A model generated the notes under the pieces. That model searched no databases, was not told the origin of the DNA, and worked only from the letters and a program-made list of their open reading frames with translations. The translations under genes were made by a program, and so were the position numbers. From Argyresthia goedartella (lineage: Eukaryota > Arthropoda > Insecta > Lepidoptera > Argyresthiidae), in contig OX463832.1 of NCBI GenBank assembly GCA_949825045.1, forward strand, positions 17,912,552 through 17,976,551: DNA of 64,000 nucleotides, written 5' to 3'. Below, piece after piece: positions 22,567-32,300 of this stretch (positions are counted from its first letter, which is position 1; the number at the start of each line of letters is the position of its first letter).

Positions 22567-23108
22567 TGTTCAGGCTTCTCAGCACCTAATGACCTCGTAG
22601 GGGCCCATCGAGGTAGCGTGACGATCAGGTGCCAAGAAGTGATGAACGTCGGCGATTCACCGAGCTAAAGTTATGTGGGGTAGATCTAACCTGGTCTGTG
22701 CTTCGGACCCGCCAACCTCCTGTCTCTCTGCAAGGCCCGGGCGCGCCCTAGGCTCTTCTTGGTAGACAGGTTCTTCAGCCAACCAGGTATGACTGGCGGG
22801 CCAGCGTCAATGTGCACAGTGGTCCAACACAGGTTATGTTCTACGTGGTAAATACAAATCGGGCACGAAAATCCGAACTTTATCTGGTTCGAGAGACAAC
22901 GGCACACTCAGCTATATTAACAATCCTGAGGGAATCCCGAATACATTCCAGATGGCCTGCGATTTAATTTCAATACCCTAACCAAAACGCGTTTACATTG
23001 CGAGGGCTTTCGTCTGTCAGTTGTCAAAACTGCCAGATTGACAGCTAACGTCAAATTAAAAATGACCGTTCAGAAACCATCGATCGAATATCGATTTGGA
23101 ATCGAACA
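22567..23108 (-). repeat. 5' LTR of BEL/Pao element
   Basis: 542 bp, the partner of 6189-6730. Followed by the target duplication AATAT (23109-23113). Confidence 0.92.
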
Positions 23109-23470
23109 AATATATTAAAATCCCAAAAAAATACATTAGCTCAAAAAAAACAGGTTTAATCAAGGTGATCATGTGCGCGTCAGGAAATATAAAAGTTGTT
23201 TTGAAAAGGGTTATACACCCAACTGGTCTTCAGAAATATTTTGTATCAAAAGTATAAATAAAACTAACCCCATCACTTATATCTTACAGGATAAAAAAAA
23301 CCACCAAAGGTTGTTTTTATGAAAAATAACTTCTTAAATCAAAATATCCAAATGTTAATCTAATTGAAAAGGTTTTAAAAAAAAGTAATAAGCTTTTTGT
23401 AAAATGGTTCGGGCTTAGTAAGAATGAAAACAGTCGGATTTTAAAAAAACGATTTAGTGCATTAGAATAA
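23109..23470 (+). pseudogene. Polinton integrase, C-terminal chromodomain fragment (3 of 3)
   Basis: The third integrase piece. Recognisable segments are GDHVRV, FEKGYTPNWSSEIF, INKTNPITYILQD and, at about 23370-23440, IEKVLKKKSNKLFVKWFGL, which is chromodomain-like. Frames change several times and an early TAA near 23318 breaks it. It ends at TAA 23468-23470. Chromodomains at the end of Polinton integrases are thought to guide integration. Together with 434-533 and 5710-6188 this shows one gene spread over 23 kb by two LTR insertions. Confidence 0.65.
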
Positions 23471-23516
23471 TATATAAGCATGACACCCTCGTTATATGCA
23501 CATTAATCTATTACTG

Positions 23517-24152
23517 ATGAAAAGTAGAGGTCTTGTTAGTACTTTAATAAATAATTTACCTTTTGAGTTACATTTACCAGGCTATCAGTACTGCGGTCCA
23601 GGTACACGTTTACGGGAACGCTTAGCAAGAGGAGAAAAAGGAATCAACAAATTAGATAACGCTTGTTTGCAACACGATATTGCATATATTTCTAATAATA
23701 GTGAAGATAGAAAAAAGGCTGATATTCGATTGATCAATATGGCTAAGACACGTATGCGTTCCAGAGACGCTAGTAAAGGAGAAAAAGTTGCCTCTTGGTT
23801 GGTGAATAAAGTAATGAAAACAAAATTCAAAGTTGGTAGTGGTGTCAAAAACTTTAAGAAGGTTGTCAAAAGTTTGACTGATCAATTAAAAAAATATAAG
23901 CCTAAAAATAATAAAGCTGCCATTAAATTTATGCACTTAGCAGCAAAAAAATGTTTTCCTAAACATTGTCGTGTAAAATTACCACGTATTATCCCAATAC
24001 CAAAAACTGGTGGGGTATTACAACTTATTCCAATATTCGCAGGCCTTTCGGCATTAGGATCTTTAGCAGGAGGTGCAGCAGGCATTGCTAAAGCAGTTGA
24101 CGATTATCAAGCAACTAAAAAGAACTTACTAGAATCAGAACGCCACAATTAA
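23517..24152 (+). CDS. Phospholipase A2-like Polinton protein
   Basis: Uninterrupted, 211 residues from ATG 23517 (an upstream in-frame ATG at 23496 is possible). Near the N terminus lie the calcium loop YQYCGPGT and the catalytic His-Asp in NACLQHDIAYI, the signature of parvovirus-type secreted phospholipase A2 domains, which in viruses breach endosomal membranes. A basic middle follows, with many Lys (KLKKYKPKNNKAA-like), then a glycine/alanine-rich hydrophobic segment FAGLSALGSLAGGAAG that may insert in membrane. It sits just upstream of the protease and capsid genes, as in insect Polintons and adintoviruses. Function is inferred from motifs. Confidence 0.8.
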   Translation: MKSRGLVSTLINNLPFELHLPGYQYCGPGTRLRERLARGEKGINKLDNACLQHDIAYISNNSEDRKKADIRLINMAKTRMRSRDASKGEKVASWLVNKVMKTKFKVGSGVKNFKKVVKSLTDQLKKYKPKNNKAAIKFMHLAAKKCFPKHCRVKLPRIIPIPKTGGVLQLIPIFAGLSALGSLAGGAAGIAKAVDDYQATKKNLLESERHN

Positions 24153-24611
24153 ATGATGGAATCTATCGCGATTGGTAAAGGTCTTTATATAAAACCATAT
24201 AAGAAAGGAGTAGGATTATTTGTTCAGCAGATAAAAAACTAAAAAAAAAGGCTACCTTCTCGCGCACTCACTAATCTAGACATCTTAAATTTCGCCTCGG
24301 ATGTTCCGTTCTTTCGAGGAGTGTTCATGCGGGATACACTACCGAAGAAACCATATAAGAATGTATGTGCAGTTGTAAACTTAGGCAGTTCTGATAGACC
24401 TGGAACTCACTGGGTAGCCTACGCAAAAATAAATAACATCTGCGAGTATTTTGATAGTTTTGGTGATCTTAAACCACCTTTAGAACTTTTGCGTTACTTA
24501 CGTCACGTAAACATTTGTTATAACTTTAATCAATATCAATCGTATGATACATTAAACTGTGGACATTTATGTATAAAATTCTTAATTCAATTTTGGGATA
24601 ATCATTTATAA
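24153..24611 (+). pseudogene. Adenain-like cysteine protease, one stop
   Basis: Begins directly after the phospholipase stop (ATGATGG) and stays in one frame, apart from TAA at 24240-24242 next to an A-run. Domain signs are LPSRALTN, VFMRDTLP, the catalytic His in GTHWVAY, the acidic partner in EYFDSFG and the catalytic Cys in LNCGHLC. This is the maturation protease shared by adenoviruses, virophages and Polintons; it cleaves capsid precursors. Length of about 150 residues is normal. The stop may be a real mutation or a reading error. Confidence 0.83.
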
Positions 24612-24647
24612 ATAACATGTTCTGACACTCTGGTCTTCACTCTCATC

Positions 24648-25174
24648 ATGTCTTTTACGTTATCCATAACAGGGAACGATTCTTGTTTATCAACATATTA
24701 TTCACCACCTCTGCAACTCAACAGCGAGTACGAATGCGGTCTTTTATATTTTTCAACGTTTAATCCTATCCCAAACATAGATTAAAGAAACAACACATTC
24801 TATTATGGTCAAGATGATAGTCTTAAAATACTCGAGGGTTCCTATGAACTTGAAGATATTAAAGATTATTTAAAAAACAATGTGAAGGACTGTGATTTAA
24901 AATTAATTTGTAACAATAATACTTTAACTACGAAATTGTTTTGTTCCAAGGATATTCATTTTGAAAAAAAAAACTCTATTGGTTCTATTTAAGGGAATTC
25001 GCTCCTAACGTTTCACCAGGTTACAGAATTATAGAAATACCTAGGAATATTATATATTTTCCTGTTAATCATAGCAGTGTTAATAACATTACTATTAGAA
25101 TATTAGATTCTGAAAACAATCTAATAAATTTACGAAAGGAAGGGGTCCAGCTCTATTTACATATAAAGAAATAA
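24648..25174 (+). pseudogene. Polinton minor capsid (penton-like) protein
   Basis: From ATG 24648 to TAA 25172-25174, broken by TAA 24783-24785 and at least one frameshift near an A10 run (about 24966-24990). Recognisable parts are the N-terminal SPPLQLNSEYECGL segment and a C-terminal block with VSPGYRIIEIP followed by hydrophobic strands and NITIRILDSENNLINLR, a pattern of the single jelly-roll penton protein of Polintons. The gene lies between the protease and the major capsid gene, the expected place. Assignment rests on pattern memory and context. Confidence 0.65.
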
Positions 25175-25308
25175 TGATTGATTTTAATAAAAAGCCTATA
25201 CAATTGTCTACACGGTCTATTATCATTCGAGAGATAACAAAACCATCATCTCGTAAAAGAAAACTGACAAAAGAAAATACAAAGTTTCTGAATTTAAAAA
25301 AGTTATAA
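25174..25308 (+). CDS. Small basic ORF between capsid genes (44 aa)
   Basis: ATG at 25174 overlaps the stop of the minor capsid frame as TAATG, and its own TAA (25306-25308) lies one base before the ATG of the major capsid frame. The predicted 44 residues are very Lys/Arg-rich toward the C terminus (SSRKRKLTKENTKF). Tight packing suggests a real viral gene, perhaps a DNA-condensing or structural peptide, but there is no homology to cite. Confidence 0.4.
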   Translation: MIDFNKKPIQLSTRSIIIREITKPSSRKRKLTKENTKFLNLKKL

Positions 25309-25309
25309 A

Positions 25310-26691
25310 ATGAGCTTTTTAAACATATCTGAACCGCTCACATATGATAACAGTATAGAGAATTACCAGTTTCATTCATACAAACCAGCTTAAACAACAA
25401 TGATGAGATCCGCATACCAGTTAATCAACAAGATCTTTACCTTTTACCATCTGAAAGTTCCTTGTATATGTTATTAATAGTGTTACCAAAGAAATAATGC
25501 CTTCCGTGGAATTTAAGAATAATCCTATTTTGTTCCTTTTCCAAGACATTAGGTATGAGTTGAATGGGGTCGAGATAGATAAAGTAAAAAATTTAGGAAT
25601 TACTTCTACTATAAAGTCTTTATTATTATTGAGTGAACTAGATGGAAAAGCTGCTAAGAATTGCGGTTGGGATGTTGTTTTTTCAGCAAACATTCCACTT
25701 AACAAGATCTTAGGATTCGCAGAGATTATAAAAAATAATGATTTATTGCAAACACGAGTTAGTTCTTTTGAGAAGTAACACTTATTTGAACTCCGTACAG
25801 TTAAGCACGAATGAAGTTCTAGAACATTTCAATATCAGTAAAATATTATGGCGAATCCCTCATATAAAGGTATCAGATCGTGAAAGAATTAACTTACTAA
25901 AGTATTTAGAGAAGGATCGTCCTATCAATCTCTCATTCAGGAATTGGGATTTATACGAGTATCCCCTCTTACCAAATACTACAAAACATACTTGGGCTAT
26001 AAAGACTTCCACCCAATTAGAAAAGCCACGGTACGTGATTATAGGTTTGCAAACCAATCGAAAAAACAATGGAGCAGGTGATACTTCACAATTTGAGTTA
26101 AGCACGAATGAAGTTCTAGAACATTTCAATATCAGTAAAATATTATGGCGAATCCCTCATATAAAGGTATCAGATCGTGAAAGAATTAACTTACTAAAGT
26201 ATTTAGAGAAGGATCGTTCTATCAATCTCTCATTCAGGAATTGGGATTTATACGAGTATCCCCTCTTACCAAATACCACAAAACATACTTGGGCTATAAA
26301 GACTTCCACCCAATTAGAAAAGCCACGGTACGTGATTATAGGTTTGCAAACCAATCGAAAAAACAATGGAGCAGGTGATACTTCACAATTTGATCACTGT
26401 AATCTATATAACGTAAAAGTATTGCTTAACTCTGTGTATTATCCATATGAAAGCTTAAACATAGATTTTGAACATGATAGATTTTCTTTATTATATGAAG
26501 CATACGTAAACTTCCAACAGTCGTATTACGGTCGCCGAAGCGAACCGAACGAACAACGTGTAGAAATTGAATCCCGAGTAGAAATACCCGATAAAACTAG
26601 TGCTTATTGTCTCATAATAAACGATTGCCTAATCGAATATAAACCTTTAACAAGCATTGTCAAGAAGATAACATTACAAAACAATACTTAG
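25310..26691 (+). pseudogene. Polinton major capsid protein, frameshifted, with internal duplication
   Basis: Starts MSFLNISEPLTYD at 25310. The frame breaks after about 26 codons, resumes through IPVNQQDLYLLP, shifts again, and continues as PILFLFQDIRYELNGVEID (25497-25778) and then 25738-26691. The FLFQDIRYELNGVEID motif is a hallmark of the double jelly-roll major capsid protein of Polintons and adintoviruses. A 99-codon segment is repeated in tandem at 25801-26394. The C-terminal part ends with INDCLIEYKP and a stop at 26689-26691. It would form the icosahedral shell if intact. Confidence 0.78.
25801..26394 (+). repeat. 297-bp in-frame tandem duplication in capsid gene
   Basis: Copies 25801-26097 and 26098-26394 start at TTAAGCACGAATGAAG. 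The period is exactly 297 bp (99 codons), so the frame is kept. The copies differ at only a few bases (for example C/T at 25921/26218 and T/C in the AATAC(T/C)AC site), so the duplication is recent. Confidence 0.92.
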
Positions 26692-26743
26692 TTGTTGATT
26701 TACAAGGATTCAAAGACTACAAAAATACTAATACCAAACACAA

Positions 26744-27079
26744 ATGTTTTTAGTCAAACCACCTTTTGCTTATTCAACTTTGACCTCTGATGAAAAGAGA
26801 CATGTGAATTGGATAGAGAGAAATCGAGGTATCTACTGGAGGGAAGGATTTATAGACAAGCGTATGTTCAAGAATATAGTAAAATCTTATTTACGAAACC
26901 GTGAAGTGTTTGTGAAGGGGATCGAAAAAATACAGTGGGTAAAGGATTTATGCTCTGACTGTGAAGTGATTGATGTTACTGAACTAGGATGTCCTAATTT
27001 AAAAACAATTGATGAATGTCATTACATGAATAAAAATCCTACATCGAAATGTTCTTTAAGTGGTTTACCCTGTTTTTAG
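26744..27079 (+). CDS. Polinton-associated protein of unknown function (111 aa)
   Basis: Uninterrupted. The N-terminal half has FAYSTLTSDEKRHVNWIERN and a Trp/Arg-rich helix-like region; the C-terminal third holds several Cys (CSDCEV, LGCPNL, DECHYM, SKCSLSGLPC) that might bind metal. It follows the major capsid gene in the same direction, so it probably belongs to the Polinton structural cluster. I do not recognise its function. Confidence 0.5.
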   Translation: MFLVKPPFAYSTLTSDEKRHVNWIERNRGIYWREGFIDKRMFKNIVKSYLRNREVFVKGIEKIQWVKDLCSDCEVIDVTELGCPNLKTIDECHYMNKNPTSKCSLSGLPCF

Positions 27080-27387
27080 TTATGATGATTATAAGTGTAT
27101 AAATCATAAAAAATATGTGCATTGAAACATGTATTACTTTTTAGAAATTGGATTGAGAGATATCAATCAAATAAAAATATTTTTTAAACAAATTACTTGT
27201 GTTTAATTAAATTGTCTACCTAAACATCTCAATAACACCTACCTACCTAACTATTTCTCAAGAAAATCAAAATACATGATTTATATCAAAATCGAAGGTA
27301 ACTTTATTTTTAAGACATATTATATTACACTAGAAAACTTATGCTAATTTAACATTAAACACATACTTAATCATATTTAGAGTTTAA
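27080..27387. other. Gap between convergent genes
   Basis: About 300 AT-rich bases between the plus-strand capsid cluster and the minus-strand small ORF. Both gene sets end here, so it probably holds their 3' ends. No other feature seen. Confidence 0.5.
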
Positions 27388-27774
27388 TTAATATCTTTCA
27401 CATAATATTTTAGAAAATTTTCTCACAACACTTTCACTCATATCTAATATTTCATCGACGGGGTCCAGTACTACATGTTGTGCCTTCAATGCTGGTTCCT
27501 TCCTGTTGGTATGATCATTTAGGTCAAATATCTCAATCTTTATTAAACGTAAGCCCTTTCGAGATTTTTTGCTCATTACGTAAGACAATCCTTCATTATC
27601 TGATAAATTTCTCTTCTTTGATGATCTGCTCGTTATTTTGTTCTTGCTGGTTGTTTCTGATGGAGGACTGTAGGCCGAAGTTGGAGGTGGGGAGGCTAAG
27701 ATAGGAGGTAGTTCTTCTACATCACTATCAAAACCCTCTAAGATATTCTGAGCATAGTAGAAAGGAGTGTTCAT
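27388..27774 (-). CDS. Uncharacterised Polinton ORF (128 aa), possibly with a spliced leader
   Basis: Uninterrupted. The sequence has an acidic N terminus (EGFDSDVEELPP), a Pro/Ser-rich stretch (ILASPPPTSAYSPPSE), a nuclear-localisation-like basic patch (SSKKRN, SKKSRK) and a compact C terminus. Just upstream on the minus strand a strong splice acceptor (pyrimidine tract then CAG, about 27788-27800) and a GTATGTG donor (about 27871) could remove an 80-base leader intron. No family recognised; it lies between the capsid cluster and polymerase B. Confidence 0.45.
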   Translation of the reverse strand: MNTPFYYAQNILEGFDSDVEELPPILASPPPTSAYSPPSETTSKNKITSRSSKKRNLSDNEGLSYVMSKKSRKGLRLIKIEIFDLNDHTNRKEPALKAQHVVLDPVDEILDMSESVVRKFSKILCERY

Positions 27775-28232
27775 ATCAGACTACATCTTCTGAAAAAAAA
27801 GGAGTAATTGTTAGGTTCTAGAATAACTAGTAAAAAAAACATAAAGATAACAATAACTTGGAAATACACATACCGAAGTAAAAATTCCTTTGCTGTAATT
27901 TACGTGTGACTTGGTAATCCTTTTGTTGTTGAATGACATGTGCTCCGACAGGGACTCACGTTCTGCACTTCTCGACTTCATGCAAGTATGCACTTTTGAT
28001 ACCTACCTTTCATCGAATCGAATCACGCTCTACAAGTCACAACGTGACCGTTGCCTAGTGAGACCTAACACACACCACCACCACGTGATATCGTTGGTTC
28101 AGCTCAAGAACCATAGTTTAAATTGAGTCATATAAACGCAAAACCCGGCCTTCAAATCTCAATCTTATGGCTTGTTAATAAAGTTCAAAAGCAATGAAAT
28201 ATTTTTAGTGGAGATTGCCGGGTTTGCTAATA
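27775..28232. other. Non-coding stretch upstream of the minus-strand ORF
   Basis: Holds the possible leader intron (about 27796-27870, minus strand). Near 28137-28226 there is an imperfect inverted repeat (GCAAAACCCGGC and GCCGGGTTTGC) about 90 bases across. No coding signal otherwise. Confidence 0.4.
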
Positions 28233-29014
28233 CCTAGTCGGTCCATAAGTGCTGTCACAAATATTTTGCCGCATAGTAAATAATACCAAGTTTTATTTTA
28301 TTTAATACTATATATGGTTTGATAGCTCATTAAATACTGATAAATTAGAACGATTATTGGATTTAAATGCTTAAAGCCATATTACACAAATGCTAGTTTC
28401 TTCAGAGATTTTGCACTTTTTTACCCAATCAAAAATACGGACGTGATTCACTTTATCTTTTTTCCATGACTCTTAAAACCTTTCAAACTTACGTGAGATT
28501 TTAGTCAGAACCCTCCCTGAACCCGTTACCTTCATTTTGAAGCATAAGATAACTAAGTCTGGGTAAAACTAATTTTCATATTCACATTTTACGTAGTGTA
28601 CTTGTTGCCCACAAGATCATTTTTATACGTTTTTCTGAAAACGTAAAAAGTACGTAAAGTTCTCTTTGGGGGCAGTTGGAACTGAAAGCTAACAGAAAAT
28701 CAAATGCTAGTTGTTAAGCATGGTCTAAAATCGAGGTTTGAGAATTAAAAAAAAAACCTTGTTGGTTATCTGGAACACTGTTTTTTTATTAAATTTGTGG
28801 TAAGTGGTATTTTTGTCAGTTGCGGCGTGTTTTGGGTTCGCGATTGTCTCAAGTTATAAGGCTTTTTGTCATATTGCGATAATCGTACAAAATGTATTGC
28901 AATTTGATTCGTATAAAATAAGCTTTTTAATCATGTATAATACGAATAATAAAAAGTTTATTGCTGAGTTTTATCTATCAAAAACCTTGTGACAGAACTT
29001 AAGGACCGACTAGG
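28233..29014. mobile_element. Mariner-type non-autonomous element
   Basis: 782 bp with terminal inverted repeats of about 28 bp: CCTAGTCGGTCCATAAGTGC at the left, and the complement of GACAGAACTTAAGGACCGAC plus TAGG at the right. They differ at two bases. Both ends are flanked by TA (28231-28232 and 29015-29016), the target of Tc1/mariner transposases. There is no transposase ORF inside, so it is a MITE or an internally deleted copy. It lies between the small ORF and polymerase B of the Polinton. Confidence 0.85.
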
Positions 29015-29052
29015 TATATGCCTCAATTATTAGTCATAAAAGTTTCCTAAGA

Positions 29053-29096
29053 TTCCTAAGTGAATCATAACTCCAAAGTTATGATTCACTTAGGAA
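29053..29096. repeat. Perfect hairpin, 20-bp arms
   Basis: TTCCTAAGTGAATCATAACT at 29053-29072 and its exact complement at 29077-29096, with a 4-base loop CCAA. It lies 39 bases beyond the mariner-type element. It could be a tiny foldback element or a Polinton structural element. Confidence 0.9.
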
Positions 29097-29344
29097 ATAA
29101 AACAGGTATTCCTTTAATAAATCTTTCTTAATTAAACGTAAAATAGTAGAACAAAATCACAAAATTTCGTGTTACATAAAACTAATTCTTACACATAACT
29201 TAAAGTTAACACAGTTATGACTCATTAAAATAATGATTGACAATGCCCCCATGACAAAGTATCAATCTTATTTCTTAAAATGATTCGCTTATCATCGTTA
29301 GATGATAATGCAACTTTATTAAGTTCTTTAGTAAATATCTGATG
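29097..29344. other. Gap downstream of polymerase B
   Basis: AT-rich, no gene visible. It would hold the 3' end of the minus-strand polymerase transcript. Confidence 0.4.
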
Positions 29345-32300
29345 TTTTAGTGACTTAAAAACACGTTTTTTCTACGTATTATTTCCCCCGTATTTAGAAC
29401 TCTTTTATAGTCTGTGAAATTCAAACTACGCACAACAGCTTTTTGGATACCTTTTGCTTTTTTAATTACACCGTTTTTTGTTTTAATACAATAAAGTTTA
29501 GATCTAAGCCCTATGAATTCTTCAATATTTTGACCCGTAAGCTCATCTTTGAATAACCCTGTAATTTTATTATTTTTTGGTTGAATACCATAAACATTAT
29601 TCATAGGATAATTACTTGCATCAAAATACTGATGAAAATACATTTTTATATCACTGTAAATATCTTCGGTTTGTATGGAATATAAGAAGCTGTCAGTGTC
29701 TGTATAACAAAGTCAAAGTTTCATGACAGTATAGTGAAAATTATACATGCGACTTTTAGATAATTCTAATACTAAAAACCTATGTAAATCGGTTTGTCTA
29801 GCAGGATTTTATCAGGTTTCATCTGAATAGCAACACAATTTTCGGAAAAAACAGAAACGCTATGGAAATTAGGTTTTGATATCAACAGATCTGCTGTGTT
29901 TGTTCTTTTAGTTTTGTTAGTATTATCACTCCATTTGTTTACTAATTTTACATTAATACGATTTTCAACGTTTTCCAATGTTTTTTCCGAATATGCTGTT
30001 GTTCAGCAGTTTAAAGAAATCGTGTTCAAATTGAGATTTAGCAGTTTGACGAAGGGATATATTTAAATCTATATATTGTTTAAGGAATGGGCTTTGTTTG
30101 AATTGAATGACACGGCAAATCTTTTTTAAAATTAAGCCATGTTCGATGCAGGTTTGCAAATGGATGTAATGGATAACATATCTGAATTTGTCATATAAGT
30201 TAGGTGTTAACTTTCTTGTTTTGGAACCTGGTGCAATGGAGAAAAAATCGCTTCTTGGCTCGTCAATAAAGTGTTGAAAACCAAAGTCAAAGTAGGAGGT
30301 GGTGTTAAAAACTTAAAAAAGTTGTGAAGGGTTTGATAGCTAAATTGAAAAAATATAAACCGAAGAGTAATAAAGCTGCAATCATATATATGTATTTAGC
30401 AGCAAAAAAATGTTTCCCAAAAAATTGTCAAGTGAAACTGCCTAGAATTATACCAATAACAAAAACTGGTGGAATATTACCTCTCATTCCAATATTTGCG
30501 GGCCTCTCAGCATTAGGATCATTAGCTGGTGGTGCGGCTGGCGCAATTTTGAGCGCAAAAGGGAAGGTCATTATGTAAATCGTGGAGTTGTTCTGGATAC
30601 TCCAAATCAACCTCTAAAATATAACCGTATTGAGAATCGTTAGGTATTTGTTGAATACACAGGTCATCAATATCTTTGCTATTCATAAACTTGAAATCCT
30701 AGCACGGTAGGTAACCACACATGGCGTAACCGTATCAATTATTACAATCATTATATAACAAATGGTTATCTTGTTCAATAGGATCATGATTTGGCAAATA
30801 TTTATTATTGGCTTTAGCGTAACCATTAAAACATAAAAAAATTCCACCTCTTATACCACTTTGTATCAATCTATAAGTAGCATGGCATCAAAACTAAGAC
30901 TTGGTGCTGTTATGTAAAATGCCGGATCTAATTTATAGTTTTGAATACAAGCTTTGCGAAAATTTTCGAATACATCTGATAGCAGGATAACATCTGACTT
31001 CAGATACAGATCAGTATACTCGCCTAAGTTGGAGATATTGAATGAATTCCAAACTAGTTTTGCATGCTCATAGTCTGATTTAGATATGTTTTCATTAGTC
31101 AAGCTACTAAAGAATTCTTTTTGATCAGGCAGACAAGATTATTTGTAAGATTTCCAACCAGATACATGTTCATACGGGTAAACTCCTTTACGTCGCATCA
31201 AGTCAAAATGGTTCGGTTCTGAAACTGTTTCTTTAAGTGAATGAAGTCTTCTTTATTAAGATTAGATGACAACTTTTCCAAACTTGTGGATAAAAAGTTG
31301 AAGGAATCAACAAAACGTACAACTACATAATCATTATTTCCACACATAAAAAAAATTGTGAACGAGATATACTTTTCTTTATTTTTTGCGATAATATTTA
31401 TGGAACCATTCGTTTCTCCTAGTTGCTTAATAAATAAATGACAATCGTATCCTGATAAATTATGAAAAAGACAGTTACGAATTTTCTTTGGATAAATCGA
31501 AGATTACAGTATGAGTGTGCTGCTCCTTGAAATCGTCCTGTTAAGTGACAGTGATCTCTAACTCTATCATCCAAAAGTCTTTCAGAACAAATATGACAAA
31601 ATTTTGCATTTTTGTAAGACTCTGAGTCGCTTTCACTAAATATCATTGGCACTTTGTGATTCAATATAGACTTGATTCGTGAAACATCATGCTTTAGGTA
31701 TTCTATGAATATTTGGTCACTATTCTGCCCGCGGTATGATCTATACTTGTTAAGGTTGGGGTCATACGAACATACAATATAGTATCCAAAAGCTGCAGGA
31801 ACATGTTTATGAGTAGTACTTGTTGAACTAGAGCTATCGTTTGTATCTTCCCAAGGTTCTAGTAAAGATTCAAAGTCTGCATAAATAGTGAAAGGTAAAG
31901 TTTGCATTCGTTCAAAGTGAGAAAATTGGGTACAGTTTCCTGGATTCGGGAGTTGGGTTGATTACCACCACAAACGTGAGAATCTAACTTTTGTTCATCG
32001 TTAAAAAAGATAAGACATTCATCACAAAAATATAGTTTACCATGTTTTTTAGTAATTTGTGAATGCAGTAACCGAGCTACGTTCTTTATTAAACAATAAT
32101 GTGATTTAATACCGTTTTCCAAATAAAGTAAATTAATATGATATTGTCGTTTTGTTTTTGTGTTATAAAGTGGTCCTGAGATTGTTTGATTATTTTTTTC
32201 GTATCCGTATACGTTTACACTTATCTTTGAATTATTTTTTTCAAATATTTTTATGTCTGTCAGAGATACCGGAAATGTCATATCTGTTGTGTTAAGAACG

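Larger units (their letters stand above)
6189..23108 (-). mobile_element. BEL/Pao retrotransposon, split by a nested element
   Basis: Bounded by 542-bp LTRs (TGTTCAGG...GAATCGAACA on the plus strand) and flanked by the duplication AATAT (6184-6188, 23109-23113). Transcription is on the minus strand. The order is Gag, protease, reverse transcriptase, RNase H, then after the nested element integrase and a C-terminal domain. Without the nested Ty3/Gypsy element (8087-17614) and one CCGG copy it is about 7.4 kb, normal for BEL/Pao. The LTRs differ by several substitutions and small indels (for example near 6229 and 6345), so this insertion is older than the nested one. It interrupts the Polinton integrase. 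Confidence 0.93.
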
